Assembly: GCA_022315425.1 (NCBI GenBank)
Contig: JAIUPT010000046.1
Coordinates: 1 to 64,000 of the forward strand
Length of the DNA: 64,000 bases
DNA from: Pseudevernia furfuracea
Lineage: Eukaryota; Ascomycota; Lecanoromycetes; Lecanorales; Parmeliaceae
Direction of reading: 5' to 3'
The translations under genes were made by a program, and so were the position numbers. The notes below the pieces were generated by a model. It searched no databases, was not told where the DNA came from, and worked only from the letters and a program-made list of their open reading frames with translations. This document shows positions 21,285 to 33,349 of this stretch, piece after piece (positions within the stretch are counted from its first letter, which is position 1; each line of letters starts with the position of its first letter).

Positions 21285-21759
21285 AAGGAAAACTCAGAAG
21301 GGTAGGGGGATGCGGTCGGGTGGAAACGGCGTGTTGGAGACCTAGAGACCCCGATAAGATAAGTATAAATCTGATTGATTTTGAGGCTTTACACACCAGG
21401 CAAGCTGTCAAGAAAGTGGCAGTCCTGCTCCCAAGTCCACTCATTTTGACATCCAATTTGGGCATCATCCTAGAATTGTTTGTTATCATGATCCAAGGTT
21501 CGTTCTCTAACAAAGCGTTGAACAGCCCAGGGACTTCTCCGGTGGCACTTCTCTGGTCATGTTCTGACGATTTGTACCCATTGCAGCTGCCGCTCTTTTA
21601 GACACATCTCCTGACACACATCCGTTCTTGCATCGGACGCCGGTGCTTTCTGCCTTTTCTGGCATTTGTACCCCACCGTCATCCCGATGTCTCCTGTCTC
21701 TTCGCACCTCATCATCGATTTCAGAATGTTCTCCTCTATAACACTATATGTTTGGGAAG

Positions 21760-22200
21760 GTGTTTCAAATAGAGCCTTGCCAACTCCGGCGTCGTAATGT
21801 ATGAAGGCCAGTCAGTGCCTTCATCGGACCGGCAGCAGTTCGGATCTACTCCGTGCCCCAATATATACTCAATCGGCAATGATGATCTGTGTCTAATTGC
21901 CGTATCAAGAACAGATTGACTCTGGAGTTACGAGGGTCGGTACGCAAGAGCTCTCCGCAAGCCAAGTGTAATGGCGTTGGTTCATTCGAGCGGGAGACAC
22001 AATTGACCTCAGCTCCGCTGTTTGCAAAAACAATATACGATACATGGTTGATCTTGAGAATCTGATACGTAGGAAGAGGCTTGCATCTGTCTCCGTTTCA
22101 CGCAATTTACATCGGCGCCTGCTTCGATCAAAGCCGCGAGATATACAACAGAGTTGTCGCTCAATTGATAGCCACTGGCGTATTATTTCTACCACTATGA
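21760..22200 (-). pseudogene. Ankyrin-repeat protein relic
   Basis: Ankyrin signatures are scattered over different minus-strand frames. LIEAGADVNCVK lies near 22110-22150. ANSGAEVNCVSRSNEPTPLHL lies near 21970-22025. TAIRHRSSLPIEYILGHGVDPN lies near 21840-21905. Each matches the consensus helix-turn (GADVN...TPLHLA), but they cannot be joined in one frame, so frameshifts have broken the gene. The neighbouring nonsense-bearing frame at 22784-23215 is on the other strand and need not be related. Confidence 0.65.
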
Positions 22201-22783
22201 ACTACTTCCTCCTATGATTCAATATGCACTTGATCAAATGACTTCAAATTTGTAATTGTATTTATTTATATAGTATTATACAACTCCTAGTCTTGAGATT
22301 TGTTCTCGTTTCGCGCATCCTTCACGTGCTCTGTTCTTACACCTAAATTCTTATATTACTTTCTCACTCTATTTAGATTTGGATTTCGTTATTCGTCGTT
22401 TTGGATCTTAATTATATGCTTTTTAATTATCGAGATATAGGCTAATATTTCACCGCGATCTTCCAGATCTTGGTTGAATTCTCTAATATCGACGTCTATA
22501 ATCGTGGATATCGTGATAGCCTCAGGTGTCAGACGCTGACGGGGTCGACCAGAAGACGATGGCAGAAGTCGCAGCAGCGGGGCTTAGACAGACGAGGCTA
22601 CAAGGCTGCATCGAAGGTCTGATTTGGTCGGTCAAGACTGCGGTCACCTCCAACTCAATTAGTCTGACGGGTGATGACACTATAGCTCCATTCTGTGTTC
22701 TCAAATTGTGATACATGAAAGATTCTCTTTATTACTCCACAGAATAATACCATCAGCATTTTACATCACCATAAACCGCCAGT
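22201..22783. other. AT-rich interval, no gene
   Basis: AT-rich between 22230 and 22460 with TA-rich runs. The small open frames at 22520-22716 have no signature. Confidence 0.4.
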
Positions 22784-23215
22784 ATGAGTATCTTCAACGA
22801 GTACGACTTTCTTCACGTGGACAAAGGTATTTTCAGTCTGAGAGCTTTGGGGCTCATGAGTCTTGAAAACCTAAGGGTCATGAACGAAAGCATAATGTCT
22901 CTCATATCCAAACGCAATACCTAGACGACAGCCTATGCCGTCGCGGAGAGAGTAGGGGACATTATCAAGGAAGGTCACGACCTATTTTAGATTAATGTCA
23001 TTTGTTCAAGGCTGAAGAACGATCCGCATGTACTGCAAAGCGAGAATTCCAAAACCAGCCTCAATCCCCTTGCTTTAGCAGCACGATCAAGGGCCAAGGA
23101 ATTTAAAGGTATTGCTGAAATCAATTCCACGTACTGCACCATTGCGCACTCTCGTGAAGACCGCCAAGAAAGCTCGATGGATCTGAAACAACATATAGCA
23201 TGGTTGGTTAATTGA
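22784..23215 (+). pseudogene. Unknown gene disabled by two in-frame TAG codons
   Basis: From ATG 22784 a single + frame of 143 codons reads as ordinary protein (start MSIFNEYDFLHVDKG; later NPLALAARSRAKEFKG, then SSMDLKQHIAWLVN) and ends at TGA 23213-23215. It is broken only by TAG at 22922-22924 and TAG at 22988-22990. No GT donors suitable for splicing these out were seen. Two TAGs and no frameshift is the pattern produced by C-to-T change of CAG or G-to-A change of TGG, as in RIP. The family is not recognised. Confidence 0.5.
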
Positions 23216-24265
23216 TTCACGATTGCGTTGTCACGATGATGTATCGCATCGCGAAGAAGGTCAGTTGAATTCGCTTTAGCCTAGAAGTATGCCGCAGACG
23301 CCATTGACGGCCATATCACTACCCAAACAGCGGGCGAGACGTCATCCATGGTGTTGCTCGCTACATTTTCCCCATGTTGTATACGAATGACAGATGTTCG
23401 ACGCGTCAAAGGTGGCTTGGCTGCATTCAGGATACTTGGTCGACCAGACGTGCAGATAGAACATCCGAGGAGTATTCCGTCGTACGCAGGAATGCAGATT
23501 CGGGGCTGAAAGAGGAAAGAAACTTTTCGGGTTAGCACAGACGCGCGTCATCGGCAGGGAAAGGAAGGCGTTGGCTTCTGCAAGAGTTGCATGCAAGCCC
23601 ACGAATCCGGGGACATGCATGTGGGGGTGCAGCGGGCTATGCGGCCCAATAGGCTGATAGCCAGACCAGCTTTACCTCATTCCCCGGGCCCACTCTGAGG
23701 TTCTCCTTTCCTCAGGGGCCAAGGGACAGCGAATTTGAGTGTCGAAAGCATTCTGCTAAAATGGACTTGCACATGGTTATGTAGCGCCCAAACCGTCCCA
23801 CAAGTGTGCGTTTCATGGTACAGAATCTTTTGCGCTCCATCTGATTCGTGCTGCCTACCACAGTTATAACATTAATATTTTTTAGTTAAAGGTATAGTAA
23901 CATTCAGGAAATTGGCAACGAAGCTGCTGCAGTAGCCTTGGCTATAGCTCCAGAAGAAGCAGTATTTGTATGAGGGTTGCTGAATACTCCATGTCGTTGC
24001 TAAAAAAAATTCACACTAAATACCATAACAGGAGTAGCAGGGCTAACGAGTACGCACTGCCGGCTAGTGCTAATAGCGCAATGGAATCTATCGAGGAAAC
24101 CGTGTAAACACAGTTGGAGGGTAGTAGAAGTCTCGAAACTTTCTACGTAGTTCTGCAATATCCGACGGCGAAAATTCGCCTGCACTCCACCTTTCAAGGC
24201 ATAGTCATTGACAAATGCAAGCTGTTCAGTCGGTAAATTAATTCTAGAGTGTGTAGTATTCGACC
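23216..24265. other. Interval without a supported gene
   Basis: Several small frames on the minus strand (23281-23620, 24000-24269) have no family signature. Composition is ordinary. Confidence 0.45.
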
Positions 24266-25586
24266 TCACAGCTTCGCGTCCGGATGCCTCGCAATATCTG
24301 ACCGAACCTCCCAGTCCTGTTTGATCTTGATCGAAGACTGCGGCGGGATCTCAAACCCTACGAATTGACCGCAACCATTGACCATTGAACCCGGCTCGCT
24401 ACTTGGACCAGTGATATGAGTGTAAGTTTTGTTGTCCTCCAGGTCAGTGAGTCGAACAGAGTCATCGTAACTTTGGGAAAAGGAGTTCTTCCATCTCTTG
24501 AGGCGCAGCCGGGCCATGCTGCTCGAAAGAACATTGTGTGTTTCCGGATTGGCATTCTTCATATGACCAGTAACCTTCTTGAGCGCAGGTGGGAAAAGTG
24601 GCAGGCACGCAATGGTGATACCCAGCAGAGGTTCCAGTATCGTCACAATGCCAATTTTCGTGATAGCGTAGGTGAAATCCTCAAGGTTTAGTTGAACAGA
24701 CAAGATGAGACGGATTATGGTGACAACGCATACGCTGTGGCCATCGAGGTCAGCTCTACTGGACACGGAGGCATATATCGGGCCACATACAGGAAGCCAA
24801 GAGCAAAGATGATTGTGAGCTCAACCTTTCTCCGCGTCGCCATCTGTAGCCCCCAAACCATTGGCATTGGTAGAAGAACGATGATCAGATCTATCGCTAC
24901 ATTACAACTGCTGAGTGCAACAGCAGATTTGATGGGACTTTCGCACACTCCCGGTTGGAGAGGGTCCCAGTATTTGACAAGCGGGCGGCAAGTTAGGAAA
25001 TCGCTGATGACTGTCCCAGCACCGAAGCCTAGCACAAGAACGACCACTGCGTATGCGACTATGAGGAATGCTTTGTTTGAGCGGAAGATTGTGACGTAGA
25101 AATGCACGATAGAGATCCTGATTGACGTGTTGGCTGCAGCCCAAGCCACATCCGTGGCTAGATATATCTTGGTAGGGAAGCGTTAGCATTGAGACGAAAA
25201 CAGGAGATTGCCCCCCCAACCCCTCCCCCCGATTCATTATTGACGTACCTTCAAAATGTCCGGTAATTTTGCTAGGTTTACCAACTCTATATGCTTACCA
25301 CCTCCGTAGTGAACAATTGCTTCTTCTTGTCAGAGATGCAACACATAACGAGGGGGAAAGTGAACCTATGTTTGAGGTGATGACTAAGATAGCTGCGAAA
25401 AACTAGATCGTTAGCCGGCGGTCGAGATGAGTTTTTTGTTGCTGTTCATACCCATCCGAGCACCACCGCGTAGTCATTCAAGAATAGACCATGGCGTTGA
25501 ATCTTTCTAGACCATAACCGGATGCCAACAGCGACGGTAGCAAGAGCAAGAAAGAAATCACTGAAGACAATCAATATGATGCCCAT
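24266..25586 (-). CDS. Fungal rhodopsin-domain 7TM protein 1 (SAT4/PTH11-related family)
   Basis: Five exons: 25586-25452, 25402-25366, 25319-25249, 25167-24791, 24734-24266, giving 362 residues. Frame is continuous across four introns. Family landmarks: LFLNDYAVVLGW at the end of helix 1-loop, IVHYGGGKH after helix 2, AWAAANTSIRISIVHFY in helix 3, CRPLVKYWDP between helices 4 and 5, CNVAIDLIIVLLPMPMVWGLQ in helices 5-6, then GFLVCVVTIIRL. The cytoplasmic tail is about 110 residues with Lys/Arg/Ser. Members are integral plasma-membrane proteins, and some with a CFEM domain act as receptors. A hydrophobic leader-like frame upstream (25911-26210) could be a missing N-terminal exon, but no CFEM cysteine pattern was found. 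Start at 25586 is provisional. Confidence 0.85.
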
Positions 25587-27700
25587 GGCATCTCCTTGGC
25601 TGGGACTAAGGCTTCTTTGATACATTGGTCGACAGCGTGCTTCAGAATGAAAGTCACCACACTCACTCTTACAGCATGAAATGCGAGGAGTCGAGATGGC
25701 TGCGGAAACGGGACCCCAGATATAGGCACAGTGGTTTCTACCGATCTGATAAGCAAAGTAAAGCCGTTGCAACGTCAGCCATCGCTACCAATGCATTAAA
25801 GTAACTGGTGCGCTTGGATTCCGTCAATAGTACCGAATACAAGTACGGCGGCCATTTCCCGGAAAAATACATTCATCCGCGTTGTCAAATTGCAAGATGG
25901 TGGACAGTGGTCATACGGACAAATCGCGCAGAGCACCAGTCCTGATGTTCTGTCTTTTCTGCATCTGGCAGCATTGCGTTAGACGAAGTATGCGTGGTGA
26001 ACGTCCTTGGTACACTATTGGGAAATAAGGAAACAGAGAGGACAGGCACAACGAGTTTGCTAAAAGAACAAGAAGCAAGGCCTTCATGCACGCCAGCGGA
26101 GCTGGAAGGAAGCAAGAAGCGGAGGCGGCGGAGCTCATTGGAGCGATACGTGGGGCACGATTTTCGTAGAATTGATCTATGCATGCTGATAGTAGTCTGT
26201 ACGACCTCACGGGCTTATGATACTCCCGGTTAGGGCATCGAATGCAGAATGGTTAAGGTGACTGCATAACTTCTAGAACCGTGCCAATGAGCTGTGCCCG
26301 CAGACCAGCAAAGCGGATTAGGAATGCTGAATGCTCGACACGTGTCAGCCTTACTCTTTTTGATATTATTCTTTTTTCCGCGGAAGTCCAAGGCTGCACC
26401 ACCTAATGCACCACGGATGACTTGCATTAGCGCCTTTCTATCTTTTCGTGCCAGCAGCGAACCGTCTTACGCTCCATTACAACGTATCTAGATGACGAAA
26501 AGGGCACGATAACCTTCCAAAAAATTGAATTTTTAGGTCGCATAGGTGGCACAGCACAGCAGCGTTTCCTGCTTAGTCCTCCGCCCCATCGATGATCATA
26601 ACGACAATGCCTTCTACTGCGTCCCTGAGTGCGGTGGAGTATAACCGTCATCCCAGAAGATATCTTTACTTTTGTCACGTTTTTCAAGTCTGCTCTTTCA
26701 AAAGGCACGACTTCTTCACAAATACCCTTTGGATGCTGCAAGCAGCATGTTCCCCATCAATCAAATCTGCATGTGAGGGCTGGGAGGAGTCTTTCCCCAC
26801 ATAGCAGATTTGACTTAGGGTGGAGGCCGTACCCAGGCTCTATATCTCATAATGGCCTCCCTCGTACTCTTTCTGGGTGTACGTGTAGGCCCATCTCCTT
26901 AAGACGGATCTTGGCAAGATTCCCTATCTTGTCGCAGTACCCCAATCTCCTTTATCCAAGCTCTTCGCAAAGGCAGCGTCCAGACTCTCTTCAGACGCTG
27001 GCAGTGAGGAATATTTGTAGAGAGAATGAGTACACCTCTATGATCGCGTTAGTCTATATAGATAAAGCTCGTCTTTGGTGAGAGAGCCAGTGCAGAGCGA
27101 CCGTGCCTTTACTTAAGACTACCAACCAGAACCCTCGCTAGCCTTTCCGACTCTTATATTCCAGCTCTTACCCCTTGTTCCTACTCTGGAGTCCTAATGC
27201 GCTTTCGGTGTTTCCCTCTTTCGCTATTCTGCTCTCCTTCCCTTTCCAATGGAGATTATTATCACTCAAACCCCTCGGACATAACCATGTTTTCCCATAG
27301 CTCCGTTCTCTTGGGAATCGATTCCTACAATTGTGACTGCCAGGTCCGAGGGCAAACGCGCGTCGCCAACAGATCCAAAGTTCCAGAAGAGGGGCCAAGT
27401 TGTGCAGGACGAGGCGGCGTGAGGAGTAGGTAGTGAGCCGCCAACGAGGGGTCCAAGCGACGAGCGACTAGCAATTCTTGAAGCCCACTTGCATCAATAG
27501 GGATTTTGTGTCGGAGAGGAAGGGCTGATAGTCCTAGCAAAGTTGTTGAAGAGAAGGGGAGGGAAGGTTGGCCGGAAGTCTTTCAGCGCTAAGCATACGC
27601 TTGGCTTCTTACGTAATCGGGTCTCTTGGCACTAGCTCAAAATCCAAGAGCACCTTTCGGCTACGCTTTTCCCCAGCCCGACAACGAACTAGAATTCGAA
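25587..27700. other. Interval without a supported gene
   Basis: About 2.1 kb. The minus-strand frame around 25911-26210 has a signal-peptide-like run (MKALLLVLLANSLCLSSLF) but stops soon after. The + frames at 26592-27081 and 27197-27433 show no family signature. Confidence 0.45.
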
Positions 27701-28352
27701 ATGGCACTCCTTCCCACAACAATCCTCGCACCTCTCCTAGCGCTCCTATCCCTCTATGCAGCTCAAAAGTCATACATTGCCATCAGCAACCTTCAACAGT
27801 ACGAAGAACGCACAGAAAAGGCCGCAAAGTACCTTGATAAGGCAGCGCACGATCTGTACAAGACTCGAGTCACCCAAGCTAGTGGGGCTGCAGCAGTATG
27901 TATCCCGTTTCTTTTGTCCGCTGGTCCTATGGCTCTTCACTTTCCGTCTCTCCACTCGCAAATATGCTGGCTTGCAAGATGTCAAGACGTGTGTTTCTAT
28001 TGCAGTAATCGCTCTGCGTACATTAGGTCAAAGAGTCCGACCACTTTGAAGGATTTCTATTACTAGCACTGACGCCGAAATATCTGATACTGTGTAGATA
28101 TTCCTCTCACTCATAGGCTCTATCACGCTGTTTTTTTACCCCAACTTGTCGTCATGGTTAGCATTGGCGAACGTCGCTGCCGCGGCGGCTGCGTATATGC
28201 ATATCACTGGTTTCTGGAAAGCGAAGGCCGAGGTACCATTTGTCACTGGCTTCAACGAGGGAATTAGAAAGAGCAATGATCTGAGGCAGTTGCTTGTGTC
28301 ATTGGGTGTAGGGTGGGCAATCACTGGGGCGGTGGGACCTTTATGGGGATGA
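27701..28352 (+). CDS. Small four-helix membrane protein, hypothetical (149 aa)
   Basis: Two exons, 27701-27895 and 28098-28352, joined in phase 0 across a 202-bp intron (GTATGT to GTGTAG). Four hydrophobic segments: LAPLLALLSLYAA near residue 10-22, IFLSLIGSITLFFY at 66-79, WLALANVAAAAAAYMHITGFW at about 84-105, and LLVSLGVGWAITGAVGPLWG at the end. A charged stretch with EERTEKAAKYLDKAA lies between helices 1 and 2. The conserved-looking core FWKAKAEVPFVTGFNEGIRK suggests a real gene of unknown function. The intron is longer than most in this window, so a small missed exon is possible. Confidence 0.65.
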
Positions 28353-28971
28353 GCAGGGATCCGTGTCAAGGGATAGAAGATCTTTAGGTGAGGTTACGGA
28401 AAATCAACATGTTCCGTTGCTCCCACCGCCAAACCAGGGATCGAAAACTGATAATGTATGTATAGGGTTTAGATCGTTTCATCATATGCTTGAGACCTCA
28501 TCGATGGAGTCAGAGTAGCCAGCACAGCAATACGTCGTTAGGCAATCGATTTAACGAGACAAATTGAGCAGCTATCAGTAAGAATCCTTTATTTCTAAAC
28601 GGCGTGGCTATGCTGGTCAGTATTGCCCTCCTCAGATTTCTCGTCTTCAAGCACATCCACTTCTGTTTCGAAGTCCTGATTCTGAGCTCCATGGTTCTCG
28701 CCTTCTCGGCCTCATATAGCGCAGCTCATTACACATAAAATCCCCAGCGTCATCTAAAAATTCATCAGTAAACAGGCTTTGCATTGCGAAGTGAAAGGAT
28801 TGCATCAATTGCATCGTTGGACAACAGTAAGGCTGTCAGGAAAACCAAGAAAAGTCGAAATCAGCCGAGTTACCCAAAAGCCTTTTGCGCTCCACCTGCT
28901 CTTCGGTCTCCGGTGCATTTTTAGATATCGCATTCCGCATATGGGGTGTCAGGCCCATGTTGTTTCAGGCC
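28353..28971. other. Interval without a supported gene
   Basis: No supported coding signal. Small minus-strand and plus-strand frames are below 70 codons without recognisable motifs. Confidence 0.4.
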
Positions 28972-29118
28972 AATGTTGATGCTATTCATGGATTTGGAAG
29001 ACGTGTCTATTACAGTGGATTCGTGTCATCTGGGAGATCCATATAGACCTGTCATGCACCAGCATTTGACTCTTCATTCGAATTGATCTCTGTCAGAGTC
29101 ATGGCATTCTTTCGTAGC
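28972..29118. repeat. Dispersed repeat copy, less mutated
   Basis: Homologous to 11815-11965. At many differing sites this copy has G or C where 11815-11965 has A or T. It lies immediately upstream of the broken coding region at 29219-29650, so the two may belong to one mobile element. Confidence 0.65.
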
Positions 29119-29218
29119 CACGAAGTCCACACGGTGTCACCTGACCCACATCATCCTGCCACCATTAGTACATATTCCTCTACGATTAGACCGTACATTC
29201 GTCTCACCCCATCACTCA

Positions 29219-29650
29219 ATGGCTGCCACACGTTCCGCAACGGCCAACCAGGCCCCCGAAGCAATCTCGTCATTCCAAGGCGGTCTCACGCCCTCATCGA
29301 AGCCAGCAGGACCAATTCGTATCCGAAACCCCACCGCGCGGTGATACTCTAGAATCGGTGTCTACTCGATTATCGAAAAAAAAACCCCCCTCCACGGTCC
29401 TCGCGTCACGCTCCAAGGCATTTCCGTCGCGTCCATTTAGACAATCTCGGTGACGAGGAGGTAGACGACCTCCTTGCGGAGTGTCGTGCTCGCCAGTCAC
29501 GATCCAGACATCGATCCCATAACTCCCGGTCTAAGAGGTCTCCGTCACGATACCGTAGACATCGAAGCGAGTCGTCGTCGTCGGCTCAACCACTATTTAC
29601 GTGTTTTTGTATAGCCCCATGTTGCTACATTGGTACATTCGTGAAGATTT
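29219..29650 (+). pseudogene. Frameshifted coding relic with an Arg/Ser-rich tail, possible transposon protein
   Basis: Three consecutive + segments in different frames read as protein. MAATRSATANQAPEAISSFQ starts at 29219. A DTLESVSTRLSKKKPPSTV segment lies near 29344-29400. An acidic then Arg/Ser-rich segment (HLDNLGDEEVDDLLAECRA followed by RSRHRSHNSRSKRSPSRYR) covers 29434-29580. At least two frameshifts separate them, one near a run of nine A and six C. The basic tail resembles nucleic-acid-binding ends of Gag-like or splicing-type proteins; identity is uncertain. Confidence 0.4.
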
Positions 29651-31220
29651 GAGAATACTCATCCGGAAATCTTCAGTGATGTATCCGGCTGAATAGTCTC
29701 CCTGGTAACACCAAACGAACCGACATTGAGGTTTTTCTACCCTTACCATCTGCGCTGGCACTCACTCTGCGCGCGAATGGGTGCCCAAACTTCCGCGGAG
29801 GTCGACGTATGGAGAGACACCTTGTACTTTCTGCACAGAAATGAGAATCCTGCTCGCTTTCGTCTAATTCCTCAGCGGCATCGAAATCATCATCGCATAT
29901 CCGGACAACAGTTCTGCGTCATCAGTAGTCATACTCGAACCGTTGGCCACTTCAAAGGAGCCAAACATGCCTGAAGTGTGGTATGATAACACTGCTGCTC
30001 CTGATGCTTGATTCATGCGACGCTGCGTTGGCGGTGTCCGAATGCAATGGTAATCAAAAATTTGAGTTCCGAAAGTTAATGTTGGAAGGTATAGTTTATC
30101 TGAGTTTGAGAAGGCATCGCTGCAAACATTGCAGAAGAGAAGTGGAATCCGATGAATGCCGCCCGACGCAACATAGCAAGACATCGACAAGATCTTTCCT
30201 TTAGGAGGACGCCACGAGGATCTTTGAAGTGGTTATGGACCCCTCCCACCGAGAATAGAGATGGGTAGAAAAAGACAAAGAACACGACAAAAATGATCCC
30301 GTAAAGACTGCGGGCACAGCAGACAAGGGAATGTATTCTATAGAAGGTCGGAGAGCAGCAGCCTAGCCGACGCCCAATACTCGAACAAGACACATAACAA
30401 CCCGAAACACCATTTTCACAAGGGGAAAGATAAGCCGCTACTCATCGTTTTTCTCGATTTCAAAACGTACTAGGTCGCTGGCACGTTCTCCCCGAGACAC
30501 TGCTGAAGACCTTTGATATACAACCTTAGTAGCAATATCTTCACCGTAAAACCGTTCTCGGAAAAGTGACATTTGCCATCCAAGATCCGGGTTCCATTGA
30601 CACGCTGTAAAATTTTACGCGCCTACTCCTTCCACAATCCTTCATTGACTTGCTGTATTGCATCCCCCCTTTTCTCTCTCACACCTTTCCCCCAGTATCA
30701 TACAAGACGTCCATTACCACCGATACAGGAATCCCTTCCGCGGCACGAGCTCTTGAGAAGATCAGCGACTTAACGACACCAAACTATTCTACCTCAGAAC
30801 CTTGAATACAGAGCGACATACATAAAGGCATCCATTGCTATCTGAATACTGACAGCTAGCTGCCATCTCAGTAATAAATCCAGCGCCCGAGTCTTGGTCA
30901 ACCGTCGTGGCCACCTCGTACCGACCAAGTCCGATATCGACATTTACCATCGATGAATTGATTGAATCTGGGGGGAAACCCAGCTTTGTCCGCCGGGACG
31001 ATGTGCAGGTCGAATGCGAATCATCGGGGTTTCTACGCGGTGCCGGTTTCCCATTCCTGATCTCGGAGTGGTTGAGGCAGTCGTTCACACATGACTCACA
31101 CCTAAGATAGTCAGGAAATCGGAGGAGTTGGAATAGAGTGCAACCTCACGTGGTCTCCCCGAAGCGTTCTCCGTTCCGAAAGAGCGGAGGAGACTGGGAT
31201 TCTTTCGGGTGGGCGCCGGG
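29651..31220. other. Interval without a supported gene
   Basis: Mixed composition with many short frames on both strands and no recognisable family. Confidence 0.4.
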
Positions 31221-31422
31221 CTAGTCTTGCGCGAGAAAGTCGGGTGGCTTGCTGGGGTTCACCGCGGTAGCTTCGGTGTAGGTGCGAAGGTATTCGCGTT
31301 TTGGATTTGTGGCATCGATCTCGACCTGCTGGTTCGTCAAGCTTGATATCCATGTTTGAACTGGTGCTTTGTACTCTTGTGTTCCGGGTACTTGTATGCT
31401 GTTCGTGCCTCCGAGTAGAGCC
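31221..31422 (-). CDS. Terminal exon of an unrecognised protein (67 codons incl. stop)
   Basis: A minus-strand segment preceded by an acceptor-like GATACAG at 31423 and ending at TAG 31223-31221. It reads as ordinary protein: LLGGTNSIQVPGTQEYKAP, then WISSLTNQQVEIDATNPKRE, then PSKPPDFLAQD before the stop. The upstream exon was not found in 31423-31868, so it is a fragment or an incompletely resolved gene. It lies just downstream of, and on the same strand as, the gene at 31869-33349. Confidence 0.35.
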
Positions 31423-31868
31423 CTGTATCAACTCCCACGTACACAGAAACAGGAACTTGGCTACCATGTGCTGATAGTGATAGCGAGGACAGAAATTTGT
31501 ATCATCTATCAACTCGGAGCGGTGTACAAGAATGTGAAATAGTAAAGACAGCGGTCACATCAAAGGATATTAAAGAGCTAGACTGCGTCGACAAAGGGAT
31601 TCTGTTGATCGAAAAACGCCCATCAAACGCTCACCAAAGTGTAAGTCGACAAGACTCCCTCCACTCTATTACCACATGCCCATTTGCCATTCACCCACCA
31701 GTAGGAAAACAAAAACAAAAGGAGTGTTGAACAAGGATCCATCCAATCTAGGAACCAGCGCGGCTGCGAATGGCAGTCCTCGCTCTCAGTGATACAATGT
31801 CGTAACCTCAACCTCAACATTGACCTTGGTTCCCATCTCCATCGCCCGTAGCCATATCCTCAGACACC

Positions 31869-33349
31869 CTAATACCTCAACTCCAACTGCCAATCCTCGC
31901 TCTGGGGGTCCAGACTGGTAACCTTGACATCGATCGCGACCTCGCTCTCCATGCGCCTCACATCCTCGTCACCCAGACGCTGAACGCCGTGATCCGTGAC
32001 CCTGACCGCCATCTTGACTCTATCCCTTTCGTCGGTACTGAAGCCATATTTCTGCACGACACGCTTGATGAGTTCCTGAACGGTGAGATCTCGGAGGAAG
32101 ACGGCCCAGTAGTGGACTTCGGTCTCTGGGGCACGGACGTAGACGCTGAGAGCTGTGTTGGGGAACGAGAGAGAGAGTTAGTAACGAGCTTCAAGGCCGT
32201 AGGTCGGTGCTAGGGGTAAGGGCAATTGTTCTTACCTGGCGATCTGTTAGGAGAAGGGGTTCTCGCGCGCTGGTAGGAAGGATCGACGTCGAGGACCTGG
32301 ATCCATCGCGCCGGCCTGTTGTTGACAAGGAAATTTTGGGAGGCACCCAGCTGGACGAGCATAGGAGCCGGGCTAGCTGCCTGGATAGGGGCTTGTTCTT
32401 GCTGCTGCATCATATCATAGCCGGTGGGACCGGGTAATGGTGTTGTTGGTAGGGTCAAGGGACCGGGGTAAGGTACCGTTGGAAGGGTTAAAGGCCCAGG
32501 GTAGGGCGGATATGGGGCGTATTGCTGCAGGGGGTATCCTTGGGAGGTTGGGACAGGTGTTGCAGTCCCGATTGCCTCTCCTGGAGCCGGCTGCCCTAAG
32601 AGCGATTGGTAGAGAGCCGTTTGCCTTTGAAAGTGTCAGCATTTCCCTAAAAACCCTAATACAGAATACATGTAGATGATTTAATAAGAAGCACATCACG
32701 ATCTCGTTCAGTTGGTACACGAACCTCGCTGTAGTTGAAGCTGGTCCTCGACCTCGCATGTGAACATCAACAGCTGAAGATTCCCACGAGGCCGTGTTAG
32801 TGTTAGTAGGCGTAGATACGGACGGTGGCTCGTTTATGTATTGGAAAGGAAGTGGCGTTCTGGTTTGCATAGCAGGACGTCCCACTCTCGGGTCTACGTA
32901 TGCTGGCGAAGGGTCCCTCCTAAGGCAGTATAAGACTCGTCCACTAGATAACAGGAACAGCTATCATACCACATTGGCGATAAGCCTGTTTGGTTTATCT
33001 CAAACAGGGTGTCTTCCATTGGCGTGGACCTTTGCTGCGAAGCTTGATTACTGAAACCAGGTCCACCGGCAAGACTTGTAGAGGGGTCAGCATGAGGCGA
33101 TCTTAAGTCTATATATCAAGTCTTGGAGCACATACGATAAGCCAGTTCGAAATTGCCCCTCCATGTCCTCATTGTAGTACGCGAGAGGCCCCATCCACAT
33201 CGGTACAGGTGCATTGTTCCAGGAGCTAGTAGTGGGTTGCTGAGGGATTTGCTCTGCAGATGTTCCTTCGTTGCCACTAGAAGCAATTAGTTGCTTCGGT
33301 GGCGATACTGTTGAGCAGGGTGTAGAGCTTCTTACCGACGTTGAGACAT
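31869..33349 (-). CDS. Proline-rich protein with C-terminal ubiquitin-like (Grainyhead/CP2 tail-like) domain (375 aa)
   Basis: Six exons: 33349-33336, 33276-33136, 33074-32970, 32919-32725, 32624-32236, 32152-31869, with consistent GT-AG splice sites and frame. The first half is disordered (Ser/Thr/Pro/Gln-rich). Residues around 175-210 carry Pro/Tyr-rich repeats such as PYPGPLTLPT occurring twice. A conserved-looking ARWIQVLDVDPSYQRARTP segment precedes a folded C-terminal domain of about 95 residues. That domain has the strand-strand-helix pattern LSVYVRAP, YWAVFL, TVQELIKRVVQKYGF, and an acidic turn LGDEDVRRM before the last strand. This pattern is like the dimerisation tail of Grainyhead/CP2 factors, but no CP2 DNA-binding domain is present. 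Identity is inferred only. The first exon is just 14 nt. Confidence 0.6.

Noticed and set aside
25446..25772. Longer N-terminal extension of rhodopsin protein 1 from 25772
   Set aside because: The extension has no signal peptide or CFEM cysteine pattern and the family normally begins close to helix 1; ATG 25586 was preferred, though an upstream exon is possible.
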